Part shown: one piece after another, positions 1 through 11,201 of the stretch
Layout of the letters: the number at the start of each line of letters is the position of its first letter
Numbering within the stretch: the first letter of the stretch is position 1
Source: Guyparkeria sp016278265
GTDB lineage: Bacteria > Pseudomonadota > Gammaproteobacteria > Halothiobacillales > Halothiobacillaceae
Assembly (NCBI RefSeq): GCF_044582145.1
Contig: NZ_JBDODO010000001.1
Strand: one strand, 5' to 3'
Length of the DNA stretch: 64,000 nt
Notes under the pieces: model-generated
Told to the model about the DNA's origin: nothing
Databases searched by the model: none
Seen by the model: the letters and a program-made list of their open reading frames with translations, nothing else
Program-made: the position numbers and the translations under genes

Positions 1-524
1 GCCAGCCGCGCGACGGTCTGCTTGACCTGACCGAAGCTGAGCTTGTCGGCCTTGGTCAGCAGGGCGAGTATCGGCAGGCCGCGCGCCATCGCGTAATCGA
101 GCATCTGCTGGTCGAGCGCCTTGAGCGGGTGGCGAATGTCCATGATCACCACCACCCCGACCAGGGACTGGCGCTCGGCGAAGTACTGCGCCATCGCCTC
201 ACCCCAGGTGCGGCGCACCCGCTCGGGCACCTTGGCATAACCGTAACCGGGCAGGTCGACCAGCCGGCGGCGGGCGCCTTCCGTCTCGCCGCCCAGGCCG
301 AACAGGTTGATCATCTGGGTGCGTCCCGGCGTGCGCGAGGTGCGCGCCAGGGCCTTCTGCCCCACCAGGGCATTTAGCGCGGTGGACTTGCCGGCGTTCG
401 AGCGCCCGGCGAAGGCCACTTCGGCGCCGATGTCCTCGCCGATGTCGGCCAGGCGCGGGGCGCTCTTGATGAAGGAGGCGGCGTCGAAGAGGCGGCGTTG
501 GTGTCGAGTGGCGTCGTCGGTCAT
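1..524 (-). CDS. engB: Ribosome biogenesis GTPase EngB/YsxC (C-terminus cut by window edge)
   Basis: Reading the minus strand from the ATG at 524 gives an open frame of about 174 residues that runs off the left edge. It shows a TRAFAC GTPase: the P-loop GRSNAGKST, a switch region with RTSRTPGRTQ, the G3 motif DLPGYGYAKVP, and the G4 motif TKADK near the edge. The pattern GRSNxGKS followed by DLPGYGYA is characteristic of EngB (YihA/YsxC), an essential GTPase that acts in assembly of the large ribosomal subunit. Family members are about 200 residues, so roughly the last 25-30 are missing. It is divergent from the cytochrome c4 gene, an arrangement also seen in other proteobacteria. Confidence 0.93.
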   Translation of the reverse strand, partial: MTDDATRHQRRLFDAASFIKSAPRLADIGEDIGAEVAFAGRSNAGKSTALNALVGQKALARTSRTPGRTQMINLFGLGGETEGARRRLVDLPGYGYAKVPERVRRTWGEAMAQYFAERQSLVGVVVIMDIRHPLKALDQQMLDYAMARGLPILALLTKADKLSFGQVKQTVARL

Positions 525-786
525 GCGGTTCAACCAGGCATTGAAGGGGAGGAAGGGGAACGCCACGGACCCAAGCCCGTGTTTTCCCGCAGGCATCCTG
601 CCATGCCGCGAGGTTGCAAGCGAGTGACTTATGCGGTTTGATTACGGGTCGTTTTGGCGGGGCCCCGATTGGATTTGGGAATACCGCAGCGAGTGGCTCG
701 GCGGAATCCCTCCCCTCGGAGCGCTCCGAAACACCTTCATTAAGGCCAGGGCCGGCCGAACGCGAACCACAACGAGATCGTTAGCG

Positions 787-1422
787 ATGATGACAGCAGT
801 TCACCCGATGCCGCGTCGCGGCCGTTTCACCGCCGGCATGCTTCTGGGACTCTCCTTTCTCGCTGGCGCCGCCCAGGCCAGCGAGGCCGGCTCGATCAAG
901 GCCGGCCGCGAGGCGGCCCAGTCTTGCGCCGCCTGTCATGGCGAGAAGGGCAACAGTAACAACCCGGCCTTCCCGTCGCTTGCCGGCCAGCCGGCGAAGT
1001 ACCTCGCCTCGCAGCTGACCGCCTATCGTGACGGCAAGCGCGAGAACGCCATCATGAACGGGCAGGCCGCGGGCCTCAGCGACCAGCAGATCCAGGACAT
1101 CGCCGCCTACTACGCCGCCCAGGATCGCAAGGTCGCCAGCCCGGCCGACGAAGGCTCGGCATTGGGCGCGGACCTGTACCATCACGGTCGCGACAACGTC
1201 GCCGCCTGCGCGGCCTGCCACCACAGCGACGGCTACGGAAACCAGCCGGCCGGGTTCCCGGCCCTGCGCGGCCTGACCGCCGGGTACGTCGCCCAGTCGC
1301 TCAAGGACTACCGCAGCGGCGATCGCGCCCATGGTCAGGCCGTGCTGATGATCCCGCTGGCCACCGAGCTCTCCGACGAAGAAATCAACGCACTGGCCGC
1401 GCACATCGCCAGCCTCGACTGA
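787..1422 (+). CDS. Diheme cytochrome c4
   Basis: The 211-residue product begins with a Sec signal peptide ending at about AQA (residue 31). It carries two CxxCH haem-binding motifs, CAACH at residues 47-51 and CAACHH at 141-145, each at the start of a class I cytochrome domain. The duplicated layout and size match cytochrome c4, a periplasmic electron carrier between the bc1 complex and terminal oxidases. The frame is open back to position 631, but that part looks non-coding and would bury the signal peptide, so the ATG-ATG at 787/790 is preferred. The System II haem-ligation genes that would mature it follow directly. Confidence 0.93.
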   Translation: MMTAVHPMPRRGRFTAGMLLGLSFLAGAAQASEAGSIKAGREAAQSCAACHGEKGNSNNPAFPSLAGQPAKYLASQLTAYRDGKRENAIMNGQAAGLSDQQIQDIAAYYAAQDRKVASPADEGSALGADLYHHGRDNVAACAACHHSDGYGNQPAGFPALRGLTAGYVAQSLKDYRSGDRAHGQAVLMIPLATELSDEEINALAAHIASLD

Positions 1423-1562
1423 CCACCGTTTGTCGCCGCACCGCCCGGGCATCCGTCTCTCGGAGGGCCCAGGTGGCGGCGCGGCGCCTAAACCCGTTGG
1501 CGGAAGGCAGCCCGATGCCGACAGCCGCCATGAACCCACTCGATCCCCGCGAAGGCTAGCCG

Positions 1563-3644
1563 ATGACCACCCAGGCCCAAACCGCCCGCAAACGCCGCCG
1601 CAGCTTGAGCTCGCGCCTGTTCACCTGGCTCACCTCGATGAACCTGGCGATCGCGCTGCTCTCGATCCTGGCGATCGCCTCGGTGATCGGCACCGTGTTG
1701 CAGCAGAACCAGCCGTTCAATGACTACCTGATCGAGTTCGGCCCGTTCTGGTACGAGGTCTTCATGACCTTGAAGCTCAACGACGTCTACTCGGCCGGCT
1801 GGTTCGTGCTCATCCTGATGTTTCTGCTCGCCTCGACCAGCGCCTGCCTGATCCGCAACACCCCGAATTTCCTGCGCGACATCCGGAGCTTCCGCCTCAA
1901 TGCGCAGGAGATGTCGCTGCGAGCCTTCGACCATTCCCGTCAGTACGAGAGCGACCTGCCCGCCGCGACCATCGTCGAGCGTACCCAGGGGCTGTTCCAG
2001 CAACTGGGCTACAAGGCGCGGGTCAAGGAACGCGACGGCGAAACCCTGGTGGCCGCGCGCAAGGGCGGCATGAACCGCATCGGCTACGTGCTCACCCATC
2101 TGGGAATGGTGGTGATCCTGGTCGGCGGCCTGATCGACAGCAAGATGTATCTCAAGACGCTCAACATGCTGGGCGTGGTCGAGGTGGAGACCCGCGATCT
2201 ACCGGTCAGCCAGGTGCCCCAGGAGTCGCACCTGCAGCCGGGATCATTGGCCGGCTTTCGCGGCTCGGTGAACATCCCCGAGGGCAAGTGGGGCGACGTG
2301 GTCTTTATCGGCCTGAAGGACGGCTACGTGGTGCAGAACCTGCCGTTCAAGATCGAGATCAAGGATTTCTTCGTCGAGTTCTACGACACCGGTATGCCCA
2401 AATCCTTCAACTCGAATATCAAGCTCACCGACAAGGACACCGGTGAGGTGATCGATGAGACGATCCGGGTGAACCACCCGCTGAAGTACAAGGGCTACAA
2501 CATCTTCCAGTCGAGCTTCGGTGATGGCGGTACGGAACTGGAATTCGACGCCTGGCAGCTGTTCGGCACGGTCGGCACCAAGCAGGCGCTCGAGGGCAAG
2601 GTCAACCAGGAACGCACCTTCGAGTTCAACGGCGAGCAATACACCCTGGAATTCCGCGACTTCTCGCTGTACAACGTCAATCCCACCGAAGGCCCGGACG
2701 GCAGCCGAGAGAACACCAATTTCGGCCCGTCGGTCACCTTCCGTCTGCGCGATGCCACCGGCCAGGCCGTCGAGTACGAGAACTACTTCCAGCCGGTCGA
2801 TTTCGACGGCACCAAGTTCTTCCTCAGCGGCGTAACCCCCGAAGTGGGCGCCCAGCAGCAATTCCTGTTCATCCCGGCCGATCGCAACAACTCGATCGAA
2901 ACCTTCATGGCGTTCTACGCCACGCTCAAGGATCAGGACGAGATCACACGCATCGCCGCCGACCTGGTCGGGCAGACGGCCCAGGGCCAGCAGGGCGGAG
3001 TGGCTCAGAGCGCGGCGGCCCGTTCGATCGCCGACATGGTCGGGACCTTCGTCGAACAGGGCTTTTCCGCCCTGGGTGAGCAAGTCGACCAGCAGCTCGC
3101 CGAACGCGACATGCCGCCCGAGATGGCGGAGCAGGCCCGCGAATCCTCGTTCCGCGTGGTGCAATCGGTCCTGATGCGCGCCTACATGGAGACCCTGCAA
3201 GATCAGGGCGTCGAGGAATTCGCCGATCGTGACGCCGATTTCTTCGAGAAGGCGCTCGACGTGGTCACCGTCATCCCCAACTACGGCTCGCCGATCTTCG
3301 TCGAGCTCACCGGCTTCAACCAAATCCAGTCGACCGGGCTGGAGGTGACCCGCGCCCCGGGGATGTTCTGGGTCTCTTTGGGCTCGCTGATGCTGACCCT
3401 GGGCATCTTCATGCTGTTTTACATTCACTACCGTCGTCTGTGGGTGTTGATCAAACCGGCCGGCGTGAACGATGATGGGGGGTCAGCGCGCCACCGCGTG
3501 GTGGTCGCCGGCACGGATGCCCGCAAGAATATCGACTTCGATCAGGCATTTGCCCAGTTCAGCGATGAACTTCAGCGGCAGACTGAGTCAAACGAGCAGA
3601 AAAATCCACCGTCGGACCCGGACAATCCCGGCCGGCCGGAATGA
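1563..3644 (+). CDS. resB: Cytochrome c biogenesis protein ResB (Ccs1, System II)
   Basis: This 693-residue membrane protein has two N-terminal transmembrane segments (about 27-46 and 79-97), a third at about 170-193, a large periplasmic domain, and a last segment at about 601-625. That is the ResB/Ccs1 topology. With CcsA it forms the System II complex that exports haem and attaches it to CxxCH cytochromes in the periplasm. The motif GTVLQQNQP after the first helix is typical of the family. A helical, Gln/Glu-rich stretch at roughly 440-560 lengthens the periplasmic domain, as in betaproteobacterial ResB. A GAAGG ribosome-binding site lies just before the ATG. Confidence 0.92.
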   Translation: MTTQAQTARKRRRSLSSRLFTWLTSMNLAIALLSILAIASVIGTVLQQNQPFNDYLIEFGPFWYEVFMTLKLNDVYSAGWFVLILMFLLASTSACLIRNTPNFLRDIRSFRLNAQEMSLRAFDHSRQYESDLPAATIVERTQGLFQQLGYKARVKERDGETLVAARKGGMNRIGYVLTHLGMVVILVGGLIDSKMYLKTLNMLGVVEVETRDLPVSQVPQESHLQPGSLAGFRGSVNIPEGKWGDVVFIGLKDGYVVQNLPFKIEIKDFFVEFYDTGMPKSFNSNIKLTDKDTGEVIDETIRVNHPLKYKGYNIFQSSFGDGGTELEFDAWQLFGTVGTKQALEGKVNQERTFEFNGEQYTLEFRDFSLYNVNPTEGPDGSRENTNFGPSVTFRLRDATGQAVEYENYFQPVDFDGTKFFLSGVTPEVGAQQQFLFIPADRNNSIETFMAFYATLKDQDEITRIAADLVGQTAQGQQGGVAQSAAARSIADMVGTFVEQGFSALGEQVDQQLAERDMPPEMAEQARESSFRVVQSVLMRAYMETLQDQGVEEFADRDADFFEKALDVVTVIPNYGSPIFVELTGFNQIQSTGLEVTRAPGMFWVSLGSLMLTLGIFMLFYIHYRRLWVLIKPAGVNDDGGSARHRVVVAGTDARKNIDFDQAFAQFSDELQRQTESNEQKNPPSDPDNPGRPE

Positions 3645-3675
3645 CTGCAAGACAATCCGCGCAGGAGAAATTCCC

Positions 3676-4884
3676 ATGTCTGTCCCCAACGAACAGATGG
3701 CCAACGGCTATCACCCCGGCTCCGAACTTCCCCAGCGGCGGAGCTTCGGCCTGATCGACGCCCTCTGGGCCGTCGCCATGCTGGTCGGCGCCGGCATCGG
3801 CTACGCCCAGTACAGTGCCTCGATGGACTACTACGCCACCGGTACGCTGTTCGGGGCTGCGCTCGGCCTGGGCTTCCTGGGCTGGATCTGGCCGGCGACG
3901 CGCTGGCTCACCGCCGTGGTCGCCGCGGTCTCGCTGTTCGCCCTGTGGCGATACAACATCCTGGGTGCCGACGGCGCGGTGGGCCGCGCCGCACTGGGGG
4001 AGTTCCAGGAATCAACCTTCCTGTTCAAGTTCCTGCTCTCCAGCCAGGCCGCCACCATGTGGATGGTGGCGCTGTTCTTCCTCTCCATCCCCACCTACTT
4101 CATTAGCACGCTCGCGCGTTCGGAGTATGGGCTCAAGGTGGGCAGCGCCCTGATCTGGAGCGGGGTGGCCATGGGCTTCATCGGCTTTTTCTCCCGCTGG
4201 CACGAGTCCTACCTGATCAACCCCGCGTACGGCCACATCCCGGTGAGCAATCTCTACGAGGTGTTCATCGTCTTCGCCGTGGTCACCGCGTTGCTCTACC
4301 TGTTTTACGAGAAGCACTACAACAACCGCAGCCTGGGCGGCTTCGTAATGCTGATCGTCGGCGTCGCGCTGGGCTTTCTGCTCTGGTACCAGTTCACCCG
4401 CGATGCCGAGGTGATCGCCCCGCTGGTCCCGGCACTGAAAAGCTGGTGGATGAAGATCCACGTGCCGGCGAATTTCATCGGCTACGGCACCTTCGCCATC
4501 GCTGCGATGGTGGGCGTGGCCTACGTCATCAAGGACAAGATGGGGGGTGACGGCCCCAACGACCGCCTGCCGTCACTGGCAGTGATGGACGACATCCAGT
4601 ACAAGGCCATCGCACTGGGCTTTGCCTTCTTCACCATCGCCACCATCCTGGGCGCCATGTGGGCCGCCGAGGCCTGGGGCGGCTACTGGAGCTGGGACCC
4701 GAAGGAGACCTGGGCCCTGATCGTCTGGCTGAACTACGCCGCCTGGCTGCACATGCGCCTGACCAAGGGCTGGCGCGGCTCGGTCATGGCCTGGTGGAGC
4801 ATCGGCGGGCTGGTAATCACCAGTTTCGCCTTCCTCGGGGTGAACATGTTCCTCTCGGGGCTGCATTCCTACGGCGAACTCTGA
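3676..4884 (+). CDS. ccsA: Cytochrome c biogenesis protein CcsA/CcsB-type (ResC, System II haem handling)
   Basis: This polytopic protein of 402 residues contains the tryptophan-rich WWD signature near residues 334-346 (GGYWSWDPKETW), which binds haem on the periplasmic face. Conserved histidines that could act as axial ligands precede it, in contexts YGHIPVSN and KIHVPAN. It is the second half of the System II cytochrome c synthetase. The frame extends upstream into resB, but the ATG at 3676 has a good site (CAGGAGA) and starts 31 bases after the resB stop, so the two are probably co-transcribed. ResC and CcsB are alternative names for this family. Confidence 0.93.
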   Translation: MSVPNEQMANGYHPGSELPQRRSFGLIDALWAVAMLVGAGIGYAQYSASMDYYATGTLFGAALGLGFLGWIWPATRWLTAVVAAVSLFALWRYNILGADGAVGRAALGEFQESTFLFKFLLSSQAATMWMVALFFLSIPTYFISTLARSEYGLKVGSALIWSGVAMGFIGFFSRWHESYLINPAYGHIPVSNLYEVFIVFAVVTALLYLFYEKHYNNRSLGGFVMLIVGVALGFLLWYQFTRDAEVIAPLVPALKSWWMKIHVPANFIGYGTFAIAAMVGVAYVIKDKMGGDGPNDRLPSLAVMDDIQYKAIALGFAFFTIATILGAMWAAEAWGGYWSWDPKETWALIVWLNYAAWLHMRLTKGWRGSVMAWWSIGGLVITSFAFLGVNMFLSGLHSYGEL

Positions 4885-5014
4885 TCCGCCCTCACCGAAT
4901 GAGCACGCATGGGGCGGCCGGCTGCAAGGGCAGCGGGCTTGCCCCATACTTCGTTCCGGGGCACCGGGCTACTTGGCCTGAACGCCCCCTCTGACCGAAT
5001 CACGGAGACGCTCC

Positions 5015-5647
5015 ATGCTCGTCAATCGCCTCAAGTCCTTCCTCACCGCGCTGCTCGCCACCACCGCCCTGGCCCTGGCCGCCCCCGCGCTGGCCGCAGA
5101 ATCCGGCTATCGCGAGGTACAGACCGATGTCAGCTCGCCGGAGGGCAAGGTCCTGGTCCAGGAGTTCTTCTGGTACGGCTGCCCGCACTGCTATTACCTC
5201 GAAGGCGAACTCGAGCCGTGGCTCGAGGAGCTGGACGAGGACGTGGTCTTCGAGCGCCGCGCCCTGGCACTCGGCCAGCACTGGGTACCGCTGACGCGCG
5301 CCTTCTATGCCGCCGACCAGCTGGACGCGGTCGATGACACCCACGCCGCCGTGTTCCACGCCATTCACGAAGAGGGCAGCCGCCTGACGGATGCCGATTC
5401 GATCGCCGACTTCTACGCGTCCCAGGGCGTCGACCGGGAGGCATTCCTCGACGCCTATGAGGGCTTCGGCACGCAGAATGCCATTCGCCAGACCGGGCAG
5501 ATTGCCCAGGATGCCGGTGTACAGGGCGTTCCCTCTCTGCTGGTCGACGGTCGCTTTCTCGTTACCGGCCGGCTGGCCGGCGGCAATGTCGAAATGCTCC
5601 AGGTCGTCGACGCCCTGATCGAACAGATCCGTGACGAACGCGACTGA
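5015..5647 (+). CDS. dsbA: Periplasmic thiol:disulfide interchange protein DsbA
   Basis: The 210-residue precursor has a clear signal peptide (cleavage near ALAAES). The thioredoxin-fold active site C56-P-H-C59 sits in FFWYGCPHC, the DsbA hallmark. A helical insert and the cis-proline motif GVPSLLVDG follow. DsbA oxidises cysteine pairs in exported proteins, and in cells using System II it also affects the redox state of apocytochrome CxxCH motifs. Its position after ccsA fits that role. The spacer from 4885 contains small hairpins but no convincing terminator, so either its own promoter or read-through is possible. Confidence 0.93.
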   Translation: MLVNRLKSFLTALLATTALALAAPALAAESGYREVQTDVSSPEGKVLVQEFFWYGCPHCYYLEGELEPWLEELDEDVVFERRALALGQHWVPLTRAFYAADQLDAVDDTHAAVFHAIHEEGSRLTDADSIADFYASQGVDREAFLDAYEGFGTQNAIRQTGQIAQDAGVQGVPSLLVDGRFLVTGRLAGGNVEMLQVVDALIEQIRDERD

Positions 5648-5653
5648 TCGCCC

Positions 5654-7293
<1,640 letters not shown>

Positions 7294-7297
<4 letters not shown>

Positions 7298-8133
7298 CGC
7301 GCGGGCCAGCCAGCCAACGCTGCCTGAGCTGCAGCACGGCCACCGGCGGGCCCGACGATTTCACCGCCGTGCGGGGCCACCAACCGCTGAGGCTGTTGTC
7401 GCACAACATCCAGGTGGGCATCGCCACCCACCGTTACCGCGACTACCTCACCGGCGGCTGGAAACACCTGCTGCCGAGCGCCGACCGCGCCCGCAGCCTG
7501 GCAGCCATCGCCCCGACCCTGTCGCACTTCGACATCATCGGCCTGCAGGAGGCGGATGCGGGCTCGATCCGCAGCCACTTTCTCAATCAGGCCGAGCACC
7601 TGGCCGAACTGGCCGAACTCTCGCACTGGGCGGTGCGCGTCAACCGCGATCTGGGCCAATTCGGCAAGCACGCCCTCGGGCTGATCAGCCGCATCCAGCC
7701 ACGGGAAATCCACCAGTGCCCGCTGCCCGGTCGTATGCCCGGCCGCGGGGCGCTGGTCGCGGACTTCCTCTGGGACGGCCACCCGCTACGCGTGATCGAC
7801 ACCCATCTCGCCCTGAGTCGGCGCGCCCGCCAGATGCAGTTCGACCAGCTGGGCGAACTGGCCGACGTGCCGGGCTACGTGGTGGTGATGGCCGATTTCA
7901 ACTGCGAACCCGACGATCCCGGCATGCAGCAGTGGTGCATTGAGAACGGCCTGAAGCTGCCCAAACGCCCACCGCTGACCTACCCGCGCTGGCACCCGCA
8001 GCGATCGATCGATCACATCGTCGTAAGCCAGTCACTCGACATCCGCGGCACCGAGGCCCGCCCGATCGGCGGCTCGGACCATATCCCGGTGGCGATGAGC
8101 ATCGCGCTACCATCCCCACGGAAATCTCGCTAG
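7294..8133 (+). CDS. Endonuclease/exonuclease/phosphatase (EEP) family hydrolase
   Basis: The ATG at 7294 overlaps the upstream stop codon in an ATGA junction, so translation is probably coupled. The 279-residue product shows the EEP fold motifs in order: LLSHNIQVG, GLQEAD (metal-binding glutamate), DTHLA, MADFNCEP, and the C-terminal GGSDHIPV with the catalytic Asp-His pair. The family includes DNases, lipid phosphatases and sphingomyelinases, and nothing here fixes the substrate. There is no signal peptide. The N-terminus contains a CLSC pair before the domain. It differs from the two exonuclease III genes elsewhere in the window. Confidence 0.75.
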
Positions 8134-8181
8134 GCTTGACGCCTGAATCGTCAGCAGAGCACCGACGGAGAGATGGCAACG

Positions 8182-9600
8182 ATGGCAGAGGCAGCGACCA
8201 CCTCGTCGAAGGAGAACGACGACTACCGGGAGCGGTACGAACAGCTGCTCGGCGAGCTCGGTCGACTGGAGGACCACGACCAGGAACTGGGTGGCCTGCT
8301 CAAGCTCACCCTCTCGCGGGTGCTATTTGCCGTCGACAAGGCCTACCCGGAACTGGCCGACGCCGCCGCCGGCATTCGCGACAAGGCCCGCAAGCAGGAC
8401 GAGCATGCCTTCGATGTTGGCCAGCTCAAGGGCGACCTGGAAGACCTGGCGCGGCAGATACGCAAACTCGAGGCCAGCCAGCCCGACGAAACACCGGGGC
8501 CGGAAGCCGCCCCGGCCAGCCATGGCACGCACAACGGCTCGGCCTCGCATGTCCGCGAAGTCCTGCCCCTGCTGCTCGATCGCATCGCCTTCGTCGATGC
8601 ACTGGAAGGCCGGCGCGCCCGACTGATCGCCGCCATTGACGACCCCAACGACCGCACCCTGCCCAGCATCCTGATCGACCGCAGCGCCACGTTGATCAAC
8701 GACATGCGCCAGACGGTCGAGAAGGAGAAGGGCGAGCTCACCCGCTTTCTCGAGCAGGTCACCGAGGCACTGGCCGACATCGACCAATTCAGTCTGTCGC
8801 AGAGCGACGACCTGGTCGTCCAGCGCGAAGCCCGGCTCAAACTCGACACCTCCTTGCGCCAGCAGGTCGACGACATCCACGCGCACATGGAATCCGCCGA
8901 CGACCTCGATGGGCTCAAGCTCGTGGTGCGCGAGCGGATCAGTCGCATCCGCCAGCAGGTGCAAACATTCCAGCAAGGTGAGGAACGCCGTCAGGAAGAC
9001 GTCGAAATCGACAACGAGCAGTTGCGTGGTCGATTGGCGCAGCTCGAGGACCAGACCCGCATGCTCGAAGAGCAACTCAAGCAGAGCGAGGCGAAACTGT
9101 TCCGCGACAATCTCACCGGGCTGCCCAACCGGCTGGCCTTCGATCACCGCGTCCGTCTGGAACTGGCGCGCATGCGCCGCGACCAGTCACCCCTGACGCT
9201 GGCGATCTGGGATCTCGATCACTTCAAGGAAATCAACGATCAGCTGGGTCACCAGGCGGGCGACAAGACGCTGATCATCGTCGCCAAGACGTTCATGAAC
9301 CTGATCCGCGACGTCGACTTGATCGCGCGCTTTGGCGGCGAGGAATTCATCATGTTGTTGCCGGCGGCCTCGGGACCGGACGCCCTCAAGGTGGTCGAAC
9401 GCATCCGCGAGAAACTGGCGCGCACCAAGCTGCGCTACCGCGGCAAGGAAATCGGCGTCACCGCCTCGTGCGGACTGGCCGAATTCGCCCCGGGGGAGGA
9501 ATTGGAAACGGTGTTCACGCGCGCCGACGATGCGCTCTACCAGGCCAAGGAACAGGGCCGCAATCGCAGCGTGCTCTCGACAGGGAAAGCCGAGGGATAA
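8182..9600 (+). CDS. Diguanylate cyclase with long helical N-terminal region
   Basis: This soluble protein of about 472 residues synthesises cyclic di-GMP. The C-terminal GGDEF domain has the intact active site FGGEEF near residue 384. Exactly five residues upstream of GGEEF lies RDVD, matching the RxxD product-inhibition I-site. The first 300 residues are mostly charged helix with coiled-coil character (many Glu, Gln, Arg). No transmembrane segment, PAS or receiver domain is evident, so the input signal is unknown. Two starts compete. The ATG at 8173 abuts the GGAGAG motif, whereas the ATG at 8182 stands nine bases from it and is preferred. Confidence 0.88.
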   Translation: MAEAATTSSKENDDYRERYEQLLGELGRLEDHDQELGGLLKLTLSRVLFAVDKAYPELADAAAGIRDKARKQDEHAFDVGQLKGDLEDLARQIRKLEASQPDETPGPEAAPASHGTHNGSASHVREVLPLLLDRIAFVDALEGRRARLIAAIDDPNDRTLPSILIDRSATLINDMRQTVEKEKGELTRFLEQVTEALADIDQFSLSQSDDLVVQREARLKLDTSLRQQVDDIHAHMESADDLDGLKLVVRERISRIRQQVQTFQQGEERRQEDVEIDNEQLRGRLAQLEDQTRMLEEQLKQSEAKLFRDNLTGLPNRLAFDHRVRLELARMRRDQSPLTLAIWDLDHFKEINDQLGHQAGDKTLIIVAKTFMNLIRDVDLIARFGGEEFIMLLPAASGPDALKVVERIREKLARTKLRYRGKEIGVTASCGLAEFAPGEELETVFTRADDALYQAKEQGRNRSVLSTGKAEG

Positions 9601-9638
9601 AGACCCGCGCACGCTCGGCCCGGGCTGGCTTAGATTCC

Positions 9639-11201
9639 CTACCGGTCGCGCGCGGCCTCGGCCCGGGCCATGACCGTCTCGAAGACCGACGCCATCGCCT
9701 CCTGCGCCTGGCGGTCGGCACGGATCGGCCGCCCCCACTCGCGATCGGTCTCCCCCGGCCACTTGCTGGTCGCATCCAGCCCCATCTTGCCGCCCAACCC
9801 GGAGACGGGCGAGGCAAAGTCGAGGTAGTCGATCGGGGTGTTCTCCACCAGGTGCGTGTCGCGCACCGGGTCCATGCGCGTGGTCATGGCCCAGATCACG
9901 TCCTCCCAGGAACGCGGGTCGACGTCGTCGTCCACCACGATGACGAACTTGGTGTACATGAACTGGCGCAGGAAGCTCCACACGCCCATCATCACGCGCT
10001 TGGCGTGGCCCGGGTACTGCTTTTTCATCGACACTACCGCCATGCGGTAGGAGCAACCCTCCGGCGGCAGGTAGAAGTCGACGATCTCGGGGAACGGCTT
10101 CTGGATCAGCGGCACGAACACCTCATTGAGCGCCACACCGAGGATGGCAGGCTCGTCCGGCGGTCGGCCGGTGTGGGTGCTGTGATAGATGGGGTTCTTG
10201 CGGTGGGTGATGCGCTCGATGGTCATCACCGGGAAGGATTCGGTCTCGTTGTAATAACCGGTGTGATCGCCGTACGGGCCCTCGACCGCCATGTCGTCGG
10301 GGTGAATGAACCCCTCCATGACCATCTCGGCGTTCGCCGGCACCAGCAGATCGTGCGACAGGCACTCGACCAGCCGGGTGCGCTCGCCGCGCAGCAGGCC
10401 GGCAAAGGCGTATTCGGAGAGGGTATCCGGCACGGGCGTGACCGCCCCCAGGATGGTGGCGGGGTCGGCGCCCAGCGTCACCGCGATGGGAAACGGCTCG
10501 CCGGGGTGCGTCTCCTGCCAGTTCGCGAAGTCCAGCGCCCCGCCACGATGGGCCAGCCATCGCATGATCACCCGGTTGCGGCCGATCACCTGCTGGCGAT
10601 AAATGCCCATGTTCAGGCGCTCGCGGCCGGCCGCCGCGGCATCCTCGGGGTTCGATTCGAGCCCGCCGCCCTTGCGCGGTCGGCCGCGCGTGGTGGTCAG
10701 CCCCCAGGTAATCAGCGGGGCGACATCCTCCGGCCAGCAGGTCTGGATCGGCCACTGCGCGAGATCCACCTCGTCACCCTCGAGCACCACCTCCTGGACC
10801 GGCGCCTTCTTCACCCGCCGCGGTGCCATGTCGAGCACCTTCTTGAAGATTGGCAGGCTCCTCCAGGCCTCCTTGAGACCGGCCGGCGGATCGGGCTCCT
10901 TGAGAAAGGCCAGCAGCCGGCCGATCTCGCGCAGGTCCGCGAGCGTCTCCCCACCCATGCCCTGCGCCACGCGCTCGGGCGTACCGAACAGGTTGAGCAG
11001 CACCGGGGTATCGAAGCCGACCGGGTTCTCGATCAACAGGGCCGGCCCGCCCGCGCGCAGCACGCGGTCGGCCAGCACGGTCATCTCCTGGTCCGGGTCC
11101 ACCGGCTCGGTCACCCGCACCAGCTCACCTTGGCGCTCGAGCTGGTCGAGAAAGCGCCGCAGGTCGCTCAGGCCGGCACGGCCGGCCCGATCAGCGGCCA
11201 T
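9639..11201 (-). CDS. ubiD: 4-hydroxy-3-polyprenylbenzoate decarboxylase UbiD
   Basis: The 520-residue product matches UbiD from end to end: DLRRFLDQLERQGELVRV at the start, GMGIYRQQVIG-type motifs in the middle (NMGIYRQQVIGRNR), then EGPYGDHTGYYNE and the C-terminal DVDPRSWEDVIWA. UbiD uses prenylated FMN made by UbiX to decarboxylate the ubiquinone precursor. Its start overlaps the end of hemY by 11 bases, so it is the last gene of the hemC-hemD-hemX-hemY-ubiD transcription unit, joining haem and quinone synthesis. No ubiX is present in the window. Confidence 0.93.
   Translation of the reverse strand: MAADRAGRAGLSDLRRFLDQLERQGELVRVTEPVDPDQEMTVLADRVLRAGGPALLIENPVGFDTPVLLNLFGTPERVAQGMGGETLADLREIGRLLAFLKEPDPPAGLKEAWRSLPIFKKVLDMAPRRVKKAPVQEVVLEGDEVDLAQWPIQTCWPEDVAPLITWGLTTTRGRPRKGGGLESNPEDAAAAGRERLNMGIYRQQVIGRNRVIMRWLAHRGGALDFANWQETHPGEPFPIAVTLGADPATILGAVTPVPDTLSEYAFAGLLRGERTRLVECLSHDLLVPANAEMVMEGFIHPDDMAVEGPYGDHTGYYNETESFPVMTIERITHRKNPIYHSTHTGRPPDEPAILGVALNEVFVPLIQKPFPEIVDFYLPPEGCSYRMAVVSMKKQYPGHAKRVMMGVWSFLRQFMYTKFVIVVDDDVDPRSWEDVIWAMTTRMDPVRDTHLVENTPIDYLDFASPVSGLGGKMGLDATSKWPGETDREWGRPIRADRQAQEAMASVFETVMARAEAARDR

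Noticed and set aside
525..786. Possible extra N-terminal coding sequence for cytochrome c4 from 631
   Set aside because: It would put 52 charged and aromatic residues before a clear signal peptide; the region is better read as divergent promoter space between engB and the cytochrome gene.
2244..3428. A 394-residue minus-strand frame within resB
   Set aside because: Low-information antisense frame; resB membrane topology is on the plus strand.
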